Origin: Adineta ricciae
Taxonomy: Eukaryota > Rotifera > Eurotatoria > Adinetida > Adinetidae
Length of the DNA: 64,000 bases
Assembly: GCA_905250025.1 (NCBI GenBank)
Contig: CAJNOJ010000012.1
Span: forward strand, 62,001 to 126,000
Direction of reading: 5' to 3'
This document shows positions 52,861-64,000 of this stretch, piece by piece (within the stretch, counting starts at the first letter, position 1; each line of letters opens with the position of its first letter). A model generated the notes under the pieces. The model searched no databases, had not been told where the DNA came from, and worked only from the letters and a program-made list of their open reading frames with translations. The position numbers were made by a program, and so were the translations under genes.

Positions 52861-53405
52861 TTCGTGGTTTGAGAATGTATTATGTATTCATCTTTCCTAT
52901 ATCAAAGTATCTTCATCGTTTTCTAGCGTCATCTCTCAAAGGAACTTCTTTTTCAACTACTCCGTTGGTTGTCTGTTTTCTTATATGAAACCAAAGTTGA
53001 AACGTTAACATAGAAATTTAAATCAAATACTAAGCATAAAAGACGTCACTCGTCATTTTTGAGTCGAAATATTTTGTGTATCACTGGAAAAAGATAAACA
53101 AAATTGACTTTTGCACTAACGAAAATGCTCAAATATGCTATCAGTTCAACCACAGACACCGAGCAGGTTCATTTACATTTTTGTGGTTCGAAAAATTCCA
53201 TGTATAATATAAGCCGTCATCCAACCAACACCTTGCGTCATCTGACATATCTTCGAAGAAAAGGAAAAAAACAAGCTAACGAATAAGATTCAGTTGTCTC
53301 CTCTTTATTTTTATTTTCTTTCTTTATTACTTTATAGTATATATTTTGTAACCTTCGTTTCTTTTTCAAACATATTTTCTACTTTCTCAGATACATTTTC
53401 CCAAC
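52861..53405. other. intergenic region
   Basis: About 545 AT-rich bases with no convincing gene. It ends in a pyrimidine tract and CTTTCTCAG (AG at 53389-53390), 15 bases before the SUGT1 start. Confidence 0.4.
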
Positions 53406-55051
53406 ATGTCGAAACAAGCGTTTGAAGATGCGAATGAAGCCTTTGTCGATGACAAATATGAACAAGCATACGAAGTACGTCATTGAAAATTTTGGCTTCC
53501 AATTCACCGTTCGCTTTCCGTTTCAGCTGTACACGAAAGCTTTCGAAAGTGATGAGAAGACCGACAATCAGTTTACGTCGAAAGTCCTAGCAGCACGTGC
53601 ACAATGCGCGTTGAAATTAAGAAAATACGCTGGTAAGACAATGGCTGCTATTGTGAACCTTTTTTCATGGAACTTGTGTATTTCAACTAGATGCATTAAG
53701 TGACAGTAACAATGCAATTCAGTTAGACGAAACAAATGTGAAAGCATACCTTCGAAAAGGCACAGCGTTGTACAATCAGGATTCTAAGGATGAAGCATTG
53801 AAAGCATTTGCTCGTGGACTGGAAATCGATGGTATTGTTGAGAAAAATTTGTGTGAACTATCTCGAGAATTTACGATATTTTTAGCTACTAATGATCAAC
53901 TGAAAACCTGGAAAGAAAAATGCGAGAAAGATCTCGAAGGTACGGGTAGTTGATGATAATTAAGAGTATGAACTCGATTTTCGTTTAGAGAAAAAATCAA
54001 CAGCAACTGAAGAAAAAGACAAACCAGCAGCAGCAGCAGCGCCGATTCCACCAGCAAAGATCAAGTCGGTTTTTCACTCTGAATATTTGAATGTATTTTG
54101 CAACACATTGAGTTTTCTTTTTGTAGACATTCATTTTACCAATCAGATAGTACTGTAAACATACAAATACCGATAAAAGGTTTGAAGAAAGATCAAGTGC
54201 AAGTGCAAACAACAGATACCACTGTATGTTTCGATGAACAATTATAGAATTATGCATTATCGATTGTTCATTCTAGTTAAGTGTTAGTACAAAAGTTCCC
54301 GCGACTGGTAATGACTATTCTCTGGAAATAGATCTTGCATACCCTATTGATTCATCACGTACGAGTTTTAATGTCACTGGATCGAATGTAAGAGATGTTT
54401 GCAATTATCTTTGAATCTTCTGAGTAGGTCAATTCTAGATTGAAATCAAATTATTGAAAAAACAAGCTCTTCAATGGTCATCACTGGATGCTCAGTCATC
54501 TGCAAATAAAAATCAACCTCCAGGTAGGACATCGTTCGATCGAATAGTTCGATTTATTTGAATTTACTCGTTTTCAGTCCCGATGAGTGGAGTAGCAACG
54601 GTAAAAGCTCCAACTTACCCATCATCAAGTCAACGAGCTAAAGATTGGAACAAGGTCGAAGCAAGTATCAAACAAGATGAAAAAGATAACAAAGAAGATA
54701 TGGGTGATGCTAATTCGTACGTGACATTTTATCTTGAGTCACTCGCGTTTGTAAATGCATAGTTTTTAGTATCTTTCAACAACTTTACCGAGACAGTGAT
54801 GAGAATACACGTCGAGCAATGAATAAATCCATGGTAAACGTTTACTATTTGAATATACATTGAAAGAATGCTTTGTTGTTCTAGTATGAATCGGGTGGTA
54901 CCTGTTTAAACATGAATTGGGAAGAAGTATCCAAGGGCAAAATCTCCTGTGAACCACCTGATGTAAGCTAAAATTAGATTGTCTTCCGATCGAAGTCTAC
55001 TATATCGTTTGGGATGTTTAGGGAATGGAATGGAAAAAATATGATTCTTAA
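53406..55051 (+). CDS. SUGT1: SGT1 co-chaperone homologue (SUGT1)
   Basis: HSP90/SKP1-binding co-chaperone for kinetochore assembly and immune receptors. Start MSKQAFEDANEAFVDDKYEQ at 53406. Domains in order: three TPRs (about residues 1-125; KVLAARAQCALKLRKYA, DETNVKAYLRKGTALYNQ), a Lys/Ala-rich linker, the CS domain (about 150-240; KIKHSFYQSDSTVNIQIPIK, PIDSSRTSFNVTGS, IEIKLLKKQALQWSSL) and the SGS domain (DWNKVEASIKQDEK, IFQQLYRDSDENTRRAMNKS, ESGGTCLNMNWEEVSKGK) ending GMEWKKYDS at 55051. About nine introns of 50-70 bases. The family tail motif MEWKKY is intact. No defect seen. Confidence 0.96.
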
Positions 55052-55353
55052 GAAGTAACATTCGTACGACAACAGAAAGAAATCAACATTCGAACATACT
55101 TAAAAATCTTCTGTTGTTCTCGTTATTCTGTGATATTCAAAGAAGCTTATTACTTTTATAAATATTTCAACATGTTACCAACGAGTTTTCGATCGCTATC
55201 AAGTTTCTTTTTTTATGAAAGCAAAGTATGTGAGATAATAAACTAGAACTGTCTTGTTAAAGATTTCGTTCGTTGGATGTTCTCCTGTTATGGAAGTAGT
55301 CGGAGTAGAATTCAGCAACGTTATGTCTGAAAGGTAAATCGAACAAAAAAGTT

Positions 55354-55436
55354 TGCCAGGGATGGGGATCGAACCCATGCTCACTATTGTGAATTGGATC
55401 TTAAGTCCAACGCCTTAACCACTCGGCCACCCTGGC
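55354..55436 (-). tRNA. tRNA-Leu (anticodon UAA)
   Basis: 83 bases on the minus strand. The acceptor stem GCCAGGG pairs with CCCTGGC, followed by discriminator A. The D arm reads GGCCGAGTGGTTAAGGC, the anticodon stem-loop TTGGACTTAAGATCCAA with anticodon TAA, then a long class II variable arm, and the T arm GGGTTCGATCCCC. No intron. It lies between SUGT1 and the membrane-protein gene. All stems pair, so it looks functional. Confidence 0.96.
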
Positions 55437-55563
55437 ACGAGTATCAATAATCCTGCTTAATTGGATTGTTCCTAATACGCCATAATGTTTCGAGATGCAA
55501 CTTTCTAATTCTATGTTTCTTTTCTACGTAGTCGATGAAAAAAAAGAATAAAAAGTGGACGCA

Positions 55564-56393
55564 TTATTCGTTATTGAGTTTTCTCTCGAATGGAGTCAAA
55601 TTGTCGTTCCATGGCCATTTCATACCGAAACCTTTGACTGTAACAAAAGCCTAAAAACAATACAAACTAAGTGCATAAAAATGTTCAAGCCGGATCTTAC
55701 CGCAGTGGGAGGAATAAGACCGAGTAATGTGCCATGTGGACATGGTTTTCCAGACAGATATTCTACAATTCTTCCTGTAAGGGGAAGCATATACATCGTT
55801 TGACATCCTTGTAACTCAGGATACACCTATAAAATCATATACACTCTTGGTAGCCACAGAAGAGGATGATAAACCTTTGATGTCACTGCTTTCATACGAT
55901 CCTTGTGTAATGGATTGACATAGGCATCATATGCTACGTATGCCATGATACCAGTAAAAGCAAAGCTATCAATTCAAAGTGAATAACGGTTGAGATGCAC
56001 GTTGCTTTGCAGAAAGACGATACCTACGCTACTATGTGGAATAGATAAGGGCCTGGAGTATGAACAATGGAAAGTTTGGTACCAGCCGGATATTTCAGTC
56101 GTGGTAATAAGAACTTATTCCAGATATCTATTGATAGATGATCCGCAACTGCAAGTGGTAGTGCAATCGTCACGATATGCGCAGTACGTGTTCCCCACCT
56201 AGACAAAAGGAGCACTATCAACGAGTGTGAACTATAAAAGACCATTATACCATTCGGTATTAACTTCTCGGCCGAGTAATCTATTCAGAAAACCGTAGTC
56301 CAACTTTTTATTTGGAAACAGAACATAGTTGGACAAATAATTCGCGGCTACAAACGTGCCGTAAGTTACGCCAATACGTTTGACGAATGACAT
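55564..56393 (-). CDS. unrecognised multi-helix membrane protein
   Basis: Five exons with clean splice sites: from ATG 56393 (MSFVKRIGVTYGTFVAANYL), then RTAHIVTIALPLAVADHLSI with IWNKFLLPRLKYPAGTKLSI, then AFTGIMAYVAYDAYVNPLHK, VYPELQGCQTMYMLPLTGRI and a last exon AFVTVKGFGMKWPWNDNLTP ending at 55564. About 200 residues with two or three weak hydrophobic segments and many conserved-looking aromatics. No family recognised; a mitochondrial or ER membrane protein is plausible. The consistent frame over five exons argues for a real gene. Confidence 0.7.
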
Positions 56394-57562
56394 TTGGTAA
56401 ACTGGTGTGAAATGTTGTTCTAAATTTTAGGAAGCTATTTTTGTTACGAGTCGAAAAAATATCACACGAAAAAACAATACTTTATATGGCTGATAAGCAG
56501 CTCGATACAAAGAAACTGCATAGGAGAAAAACATGATCATTCACCTTTTCTCATACTCGGTAATGATTGTCGTTTGCTACATGCCGACCCTTTAAAATAG
56601 TCCTCATAGTACAAAATACGTGATATAGATACAACCGATGAATATATATTTGCTGTATTGATTCTACTGAACATGCACTGTCAATCAAAATGCCTGATGC
56701 TCGAAATTCCATTTGTTTTTCAATCAATCACATTTGCATGAACTGCTGACAGACAATATCATTTTTTTTCATTTGATAGACTAGAATGCTTTTCTTTCCA
56801 TGCATTGCGCCATCTTGTACTTGCCAACATGACGAAACGAGAAAACTCCATGTCACTATTGAAAATTACAATTACACCTATGTGTAGATCGTATTAATAG
56901 ATTCGAGACTGGATGAAAAATGTTTTTAAAGCCAGTCGCATTCTTTTGTGAGTAATCTCTCACCCTCAAAATAACGTCAACATTTATTCCCATTGGTTAT
57001 TTCGTTATTAACTCTACAGGTGGTGCAATACGGGTGATTTTTTGTTTGTGTCGCGGTAGTAAGATAACTAAGCGTTATTAGATTTGGTAGAGTATGAAAA
57101 CACACAATTTTAGAAGATCGAGATAAGCCAGTTATTTTTACGAACACGTGAGCGTTGTAGACAAGTTTTATCGTGTTTTTTTTACTGGAAAGGGAATATA
57201 CAAAGGTTTCTTCGACATTCCATTTCGAAACTACAGTTAATTGTGTCGCCATTGTTCGAGTCAAATTCAAATGTGCGTTATAAGTTGCATACCTACGTTT
57301 AATTGATGTATCGAACAAGAACTAGTGTTACGCTTGAATTTATATACGTTTATGTTAGTTCATTCATCTAAAATGAACGATGAGAATTTGTACATATATC
57401 TCAGAGTGAAGGGTCAAGGAGAGCATATTGCAATAGTGCATCGGTCATGAACTGTCTGTAGATGAATTTGAGCGAACTGCATCATGCATTGGTTGTATAA
57501 AGTTTGCAAGAAAAAGAAAGTTTAGATGTTTTTCTTTCTTTTGCAGATTTTCATTATTGGGA
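56394..57562. other. divergent intergenic region
   Basis: About 1.2 kb between the starts of the membrane-protein and PARP genes. A minus-strand frame at 57318-56977 has no domain and is not called. The right end has TTCTTTTGCAG (AG at 57545-57546), 16 bases before the PARP start. Confidence 0.4.
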
Positions 57563-59504
57563 ATGGCTGAAGCTCTAGATGAAAGCAAGTCAAGTCCAAT
57601 TGATCGTGACGAAGTCACACGTCCTTGTTTGTCAGTACAATTAGTATGTGAAAGATGTTCGTAGGTGAATGTAGATTAGTTTTGCAAATCTATTCTAGAC
57701 ACAGCATTTTCATAACGATAAAAGAGAAAATGCACATGTTGAAAAGTAAACTGGAACAACTTCTGCATGGTCTTCGCAACAAGTCTTTTTTTTTCAGAGA
57801 TTTTATGGATGATGATTCTTCAACAAGCAATATTCCGTGCGAATTATGTTCTGCTCAGGTCAGCTTCTATGATTATGAAGCTCATTACGTAAATAGATCT
57901 CTTTCCTTTCGTGTTCAAAAGAGTATTCATGTTGTAGAGACAATGTCTGAAAGTTGAAAAGCAACGTATTGCAGATATCACTGGGTTCGAAGTTCAAATA
58001 GTGTGATAATCTGTAGACAATTCGTTTGTAGACATGCTGATGATGAACTACTTCCATGTGAATATTGTTCGCAACTATTCGGTATTCACAATCTATACTC
58101 TCATATGGTAAACATTCCTTTTCGAAGATTTGTCGATTTCTTAATAATATTTGTTACTTTAGGAACAATGTGCTAGAAGTCAGAGGCAGCATGCAACGAC
58201 TACAACAACGTAATCGAGTTTACTTCGGAAAGTTTTTATATGACGAAACCAAAGTTTATCTTTAGAAATGCAGATCATGTTCTAATCCCATGCGAGTACT
58301 GCTCTGTGCCTGTCCACATCGAAGAGTGGACAAAACATACGGTAAGTAAACGGTAATAGTCTATAAAGATTGTTGATTGACTTTCATGTGTCTTTTTTTT
58401 GGTTAGAATGAATGTGCTGAAAATGAAAGACAACGAATAACAAAAGCAACGGAGTATGGAAATTATGTTTTCCAGAATAGAATCAATTATATTTAACATT
58501 TAGATTTACAAACGATGATTTAATTCCATGTGAATACTGTGATAAAATGTTTGCGGCAGTATATTTAGAAGAACATCAGGTTTGCTATTGCCATTTCCAG
58601 TTTCAATGCTTTTCCTATGTCGTTTTTACATAGACTGAATGCAGACGAGAACAGCTAACATCACCGGTATAGGAATGCGATCAGTTATTCGTTTTCTAGT
58701 CGTTTTCTGTTGTTCGTAAATAATAGGGCAACCATGGTGGCGAAGCATTTTACGGTGCTTACCCGTTTCCACACACATGGAACCGTTCTTCTCCCTATAA
58801 CATCTCGCGTTATGATCTTGAACCGTCTTCGGATGAATATCAATACGTAGCTGAAAAATTCCGTAAATCATTACCGTCAAACGAAATTGTTGGAATCGAA
58901 CGAATTCAGAATCGACGTATACGAAACGATTACATCGTAAAATCACGTAATTCACACTTCTTTAGGTTGGTTTAAGCAATACGATGCACATAAAGATGAT
59001 TTTATCGAAAGATATGGTCAAAGCACAGAGCAATGGTTATTTCACGGTAAATAACTCTCTTTACTCTTCAAATTTTTCCATAATAAAATCCAATGTAGGA
59101 TGTAAATCTGAATCTGTCGATGCTATCATCAATGACTGTTTCAACCGTAGTCATGCAGTTCGTTGTGGTAAGTTCATGTCGCGAAGAGTATATCATAATC
59201 TCACGGTCAATTTAGCTGCTGGCCAAGGAATTTATTTTGCAACGGATGCTGCTATAAGTTTCAGTTACACCCAACCTGATGCATCCAATATCAGACACAT
59301 GTTTATGGGTAGGAGCTTCACAATGTTTTATCAAGACAATTAAAATGTTTGCTTTCAGCACGCGTGTTAATCGGTCAAACTGCGCAGGGAAATTCTTCAA
59401 CTCGTGTCTGTCCAGCAGGTTATGATACCACAGGTGGTGGAACAGTCTTTGTAACTTATCACGATGCACAAGCATATGGCGAATATTTAATTTCGTTCAG
59501 ATAA
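57563..59504 (+). CDS. PARP-type mono-ADP-ribosyltransferase with four C2HC zinc-finger modules
   Basis: Start MAEALDESKSSPIDRDEV at 57563. Four modules of pattern C-x2-C-x11-H-x3-C follow, one per exon or exon pair: PCELCSAQVSFYDYEAHYRQC-type, PCEYCSQLFGIHNL...C, PCEYCSVPVHIEEW...C and PCEYCDKMFAAVYL...C. They resemble TRAF/XAF1-type fingers. A PARP catalytic domain follows: KFRKSLPSNEIVGIERIQN, the first His in WLFHG, YHNLTVNLAAGQGIYFATDA with the Tyr, HMFMARVLIGQTAQGN, and TVFVTYHDAQAYGEYLISFR at the end. The triad appears to be H-Y-L, as in mono-ADP-ribosylating PARPs, not H-Y-E. No WWE or macrodomain is seen. The role is unknown; zinc fingers may bind nucleic acid or ubiquitin. Stop at 59502-59504. 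Splice sites around 58970-59110 are approximate. Confidence 0.82.
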
Positions 59505-59804
59505 AGGAACAAGCTCATATAGACTATTTTCAATCGACAGGTGTCACTAGTTGACAAATCATTATATAATCAATTGTGAAGAAAATTGATCAGTTTTATA
59601 TAGTTATATTCAAACTTTTTTTGCATGATACAATTTCAAAAATAAATTTTGTTTAAATGAAATTATTCGACTAATGAAAAAAAACATGAAAGACTATTAG
59701 TCATCGCGTAACATTTCTCTGTCAGTGTCAAGGTTTTTTTTCTTCTTTAGTTAACTGTCAATTCCGACAGGCCTATACTGTTTTTTAACTTGTATCCTCT
59801 CAAC
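59505..59804. other. intergenic region
   Basis: 300 AT-rich bases with AATAAATTTTG near 59640, a probable PARP polyadenylation signal. No gene seen. Confidence 0.4.
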
Positions 59805-61151
59805 ATGGTCTCTACGTATGGACAACGTCAACGCGTATGTATTCGAGTGAAATTTCTTCGCAAATCTCTACTTCGTTTGATCTTTAGGCTAAGTACCAGT
59901 TTCTCATGGGCATTAACGGCGTTTTGTTGGCCTTTGCGATTTTTATTATCGTGGCAATGTCGATCTACTGGGGCTTCTTCGAAGAGTGGACTATTTGGAC
60001 AGATTACACAATGGCCTGGGTAGGATCATATGTTGTTAAATTTTCGATTTATTTTCGCTTGATTTAGGTCGAATTTAACTTTTTCATTTACTATTGGGAT
60101 CGTCTGACAATTACCCGTGTCTATCTCTCACTGATCTATATCTATGGTTTTGTTCTACTTGCCAGTATAGTATTCAATGAAAGTCTTACCAATCAAACTA
60201 TTTTTTCTCTCTTCGATTTAGTCATTGCATGTCAAATCCATGGTTATCGCCATCGGAATATATTCTTGATGGAATATACTCCATATGCATTGTTTGGTCT
60301 AGGTATAATTACCATTCTTGGTGGTTTGGCTTGGTTCGCCGTGACGATGATTAATATGAATGCTGGATTTTTAACAAAAGAAACGTTTCTACTTGAGAGG
60401 CTTCGTTTCAAAGGTAACGCTTTCAAAGAGTTGAAGTATCGTGAAGAATCATTTCATCTGGTCACTTCGGGTCGCGTACCACCACGAGTTTTTATCTTAA
60501 CTGCTTTTGTCAATCAGTAAGGAACAATCATTTTCATCTATTCTTGTTATTCTTTTCATTTCTGTAAATATAGACGTCAACGAGATTTTCACTGTTGCGG
60601 TTGGAATTCGTACCTTGATTATGGTGCCTCGCACAAGACCGATCTACCTGATACGTGCTGTCATAAAGTATGTTAAACTGTTGTTTTGCTTTGATTCACA
60701 TTTGAGTATGCTCATTTCCTAGTATAAAATCAACTATGGCTGCGGAAAGAATATGTTGATCAATCCCGATCCGAACATTGTCAACACTCGCGGCTGCGGT
60801 CCATTGATGAAATATTGGTATCGCCGTGGTTTCTGGGAGAATATTTTTATGAGCTTATTTGGTGTTGTCATGGGTGCTTACATGTTATTCGTATTCCAAC
60901 GTAATCGGAGAGAATTTGTTCAACTACGCGATGAAGCTGACGATCGTAAACGTATCATACGTACACATTCCATGGGTTCTGTTCGTTCCACGACTAACAA
61001 CAATAATTCCTCGAAATCGAACATGCCACGTTACCAATACACAAGCATGAAGAGTTCGCCAACGAATGGAACAACTGCTGAATACGATTCGGATAATAAC
61101 AGTGGAAGTGTTCTCTATCAAGCCCGTCCAACGATCGATCAAAACGCTTAA
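59805..61151 (+). CDS. tetraspanin
   Basis: Four-helix membrane organiser. Start MVSTYGQRQRAKYQF at 59805. TM1 GVLLAFAIFIIVAMSIYWGF, TM2 VYLSLIYIYGFVLLASIVF, TM3 YALFGLGIITILGGLAWFAV. The large extracellular loop has the CCG hallmark (RDFHCCGWNSYLDYG), then PDTCCHK, NYGCGKNM and TRGCGPLMKYW, so at least four cysteine sites for two or more disulfides. TM4 is NIFMSLFGVVMGAYMLFVF. The cytoplasmic tail of about 75 residues is Ser/Asn-rich and long for the family. Introns are short; the CCG exon (about 60575-60668) sits in a frame different from the longest open frame there. Stop at 61149-61151. The loop between TM3 and CCG is longer than usual, and the peripherin/RDS group is a possible relative. 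Confidence 0.85.
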
Positions 61152-62378
61152 TACTCACACAAAATAACAGTGCTCCTTTTTTTATCTTTGTATATACATA
61201 TAGTGTGTGATATATTAGAATATCTCGAAAAGATATTCGCTTGGAAAATCAGTAGAAACTAACTAGAACAGTGTATGATAGAAATTTTCTTTTCGAGATT
61301 GTCTAATATTCATCTGTGCGTAATGATTTTGATCTGATCTGCATTCACATTCCATTTTTACTCATTTTGTTTCACGTTGTTTTTTTCTACTCGAATCTTA
61401 ACTTAGCCAAAACGCTAGTTCATCAGAAATAAATATGTCAAAAGAAATTTTCTCGTATGTACATTCTGTGACTTTTAATTGAAGTAATCATTCATGACAT
61501 ATGACAAGTCACATATGCTCTCATCTCAAATCGGAATCACATGTGATAAAGTAAAACTCTTCCTGCTGCATACTACAAACAACTTCACAATTCATCGGAG
61601 ATTTAGTAAAAGCTTTTTCTCTCGAATAATTCAATTGAGCATCAGTGAGTGATTCAATTTAGTCTTTTCTCATCGCGAAGAATCAGCTCAATTCTGAACT
61701 TCATCAAGGTAAGTTGCGTCGATTCCGAGAGAACGCGACCGATGTATTCGAAATGAGGGGAACAAAAAAAGAAAATTCTCGTGTTCTATTTGTTAATGGT
61801 AATGTTTGCTTAGAAGATGATCGATCGTATCATCATTATTTAATTATTGATATGTTTTATTTATTTCTGTTCGAGACATGATCCATTCAATAACAATGTA
61901 AAAGTGTTCGAGAAAGAAATCCATCTCCGAAACAGGAAAGAAAATGTGTCGACGAGACAAGAACTAATTAAGAGGCTTGAGTCGAAATGAGACAGAAGAA
62001 AGAAATCACATTTCTCAACTCATCTTAACTAGTATATGGATAGAAATCGGAACACATGTATCGTCATCGTTTCTCCTTATTTTCTTTTGCATTCCGTTCT
62101 CTGAATAGCCTTGACTGACATGAAATCGATCCGCTACTCTTATTGATCATAATTATTTACTTACTCTTTACTTCGCTATCGAAAATGCTTTCGAAAAGAT
62201 TGATTGAACAACCAGACTGAAAGACAGGACACCCGAGGCGATCACAGAACGCATTTTTATATGCTTAATTTACCATCGTTTTCTTTCTCAACAGTTTCTT
62301 CTAATCTTATTAATACAGACTGTTCATGATTGCGAGTTTGATGACGCGAGTCCATTGATATCTCTTTCTCTTTTCCAG
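61152..62378. other. intergenic region upstream of UNC80
   Basis: About 1.2 kb with no recognised coding sequence. It holds the tetraspanin 3' end and the UNC80 promoter. A CTCTTTTCCAG acceptor ends at 62378, immediately before the UNC80 ATG. Confidence 0.45.
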
Positions 62379-64000
62379 ATGCCACGACTACGTCCGCCAT
62401 CAACTGTTCGCGAAACATCCTTTGATAACACGTTTACACCGAATTACGATACTATTCGTAAATCGTGTTTCATAACGGAAGATGAGGACGTCGTTCCTAT
62501 ACCAATTCAATTATTTCTATGGCGACAAAGCAGGTCAGGCTTTTTCTTCTCTTCTATGCCGTTCTGCTAGAAGCGATTCAATTTATATTTAGTCCGTACC
62601 TAAAACAAAAGTTTGGCAAGTTAACTGATGCATCATCAATCGTAATTTGATTTTATTCTTCTTTGTGAAGCCGACAAAAATAAAACACTTTGGTTTTTCT
62701 TCCTTAGATTTTCGATCGGGTACTCGTTCAAAATATCCTTCACGGATTATCTCCGTGTCTTACCGATGCAATCACAAGTATTCCACGACGATCATTTATC
62801 AGAGCAGTAAGTCCATCCAGTGACAAGTGTTCTCCGTTCCATTTTCTCTTAGGCATTTCCACATGTAATGTACGCATGTTCATCTACGATCGAACATAAT
62901 CTTCAAGTTGGTCAACATCAATCGATTTCTACTAATCGTCCATCGTTATTATTTGCAACATCACCTTCTCGTTCACGAGGTTCAACTCAACTTCATGTTC
63001 CACCGAATTTGCACAATCCAAACGAGAATCCATTGTTGTTACATCGTTCTTCCATATCACTACCAAACTATTCATTGAGTTCAGTTGATATTCGTCTTTT
63101 TCAAACATTACATCATTTGATTTTATATTCTAACAATGATGTATTACCGTTGAATACGATTCAAATGTTTATCTATTTATTTATTCCATATATACACACC
63201 TATTTGCGTAATAACGAAAAAGATTTTCTAAATAATCCAAATCTCGTGCAAGGAATGAATCTGATTTGGCAACCATTGTTTGAACATCGTCAGCCAAATA
63301 TTCGTATATTCAACAGTTTTGTTAAACCAATAGCGAGTCAACAGAAATCATCGGCATCCTCTGACAATCCTGATCAATACTCACGTTTATCGACGATTAG
63401 TGAATCAACAATACCGAAAGTCAGTGTCAGCAAACGATCTCTAGCAAACGCTCCTTCGTCTGAACGAGAAAGAGCTAGTTTGAGTATCTTACCATCGAAA
63501 CCAAAAGTTAACGATCCTAGACAATCCAAATCGGGTGCACGTACTGATTCGATTACCACATCTTCGATTACTTTGAATTCGATAGCTGATCTTTCAAGCT
63601 ATGGTCTCTTTGATAATAGTGCACAAAGACAAGCACCTCTTGTGCATATGAGTTCAATTTATTCAGTGTCCGATCTTAGTCGAATGACCATCTCACCACA
63701 AAGTCCAGGTTCGTATCAGCCATCAAAGTTTCGAAATCAATCCTTTGATTTATTCTAGCTGTCGATAAGGGTCATCGTGTGTTTGATCTACCATCGCCAG
63801 CTTCAGTCTCATCGGTTCCTATACCTTTACTCACATTTCCCAAACCACCAGACACTGCACAAGGTCGTCTTAATTCGATGTCTGAACAATCAAAAGCTCT
63901 ATCATCCGAATATCTCCTACTTGCGACCTATTTCGATGTGGGAATCATTCGAGCCCTATTCAGTCCGTCATGGTTAACCGATGGTTATCTTTGGTGTTTG
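62379..64000 (+). CDS. UNC80: UNC80, NALCN channel-complex subunit (5' part, runs off the right edge)
   Basis: UNC80 bridges UNC79 and the NALCN sodium-leak channel. The ATG at 62379 starts MPRLRPPSTVRETSF. Exon 1 contains VVPIPIQLFLWRQS, the family's PLPIQTFLWRQT equivalent. Next exons read SPYLKQKFGKL, FDRVLVQNILHGLSPCLTDA, ITSIPRRSFIRAAFPHVMYA and, after a Ser-rich stretch, RLFQTLHHLILYSNNDVLPL, MFIYLFIPYIHTYLRNNEKD and NLIWQPLFEHRQPNIRIFNS, all matching UNC80. A long Ser-rich insertion (63340-63750) and YLLLATYFDVGIIRALFSPS follow and the frame is open at the edge. Only a small part of the roughly 3000-residue protein is in the window. Confidence 0.95.

Noticed and set aside
56977-57318. 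Minus-strand frame of 113 codons
   Set aside because: No domain or splice context in an otherwise non-coding spacer.
60507-60722. Plus-strand frame of 71 codons inside the tetraspanin gene
   Set aside because: The real exon in another frame carries the CCG motif of the tetraspanin loop.

Overview
The window looks like nuclear DNA from a compact, AT-rich invertebrate genome. The best guess is a rotifer, probably a bdelloid. This is inference: the genes are metazoan (Shaker-type channel, UNC80, TONSL, SPATA6, NCS-type calcium sensors, tetraspanin, cadherin), introns are mostly about 50-80 bases with GT..AG ends, genes are close together on both strands, and many start codons sit directly behind a 3' splice-acceptor sequence, as expected of a genome that uses spliced-leader trans-splicing. 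No transposon, retroelement, virus-like element or CRISPR array was recognised.

Layout. 0.2-5 kb: a FERM-domain gene (EPB41L4/5, Yurt type) and a divergent N-myristoylated EF-hand gene, both on the minus strand. 5.5-7.1 kb: a secreted protein of six EB-like cysteine modules. 7.1-9.9 kb: a gene-poor gap with possible exons on the minus strand. 9.9-12.1 kb: a Kv1/Shaker potassium channel. 12.8-17.1 kb: a KIF24-like kinesin with SAM domain. 17.5-19.1 kb: an SLC52-type riboflavin transporter. 19.4-20.3 kb: a neuronal-calcium-sensor-like protein. 21.7-24.5 kb: a short cadherin. 25-26.3 kb: COX15. 26.8-28.6 kb: SPATA6 (minus). 29.1-32.8 kb: two tandem PP2A catalytic-subunit genes. 33-38.6 kb (minus): an unrecognised gene, an EGF-repeat secreted protein and a Tctex1 light chain. 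38.8-43 kb (minus): TONSL. 43.5-48.3 kb (minus): a low-complexity protein with a repeated V-I-I-x-E-R element, an M12B metalloprotease and a small coiled-coil protein. 48.8-49.6 kb: an unrecognised plus-strand gene. 49.7-51.5 kb (minus): imidazolonepropionase. 52-52.9 kb: a short plus-strand exon and the relic of an RBR ubiquitin ligase. 53.4-55.1 kb: SUGT1. 55.4 kb: tRNA-Leu(UAA). 55.6-56.4 kb (minus): an unrecognised membrane protein. 57.6-59.5 kb: a PARP-type ADP-ribosyltransferase with four zinc-finger modules. 59.8-61.2 kb: a tetraspanin. 62.4 kb to the right edge: the 5' part of UNC80.

The genes do not form one pathway. There is a loose neuronal/excitability content (Kv channel, UNC80, two calcium sensors) and a genome-maintenance content (TONSL, PARP), but physical clustering of these is not shown to be meaningful. 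The most informative observations are the PP2A tandem pair, which looks patch-homogenised by gene conversion yet differs at the regulatory C-terminus; the splice-acceptor signature just upstream of at least ten start codons; the zinc-finger/PARP domain combination; and the decayed RBR ligase. Exon boundaries were read by eye and are approximate unless stated.
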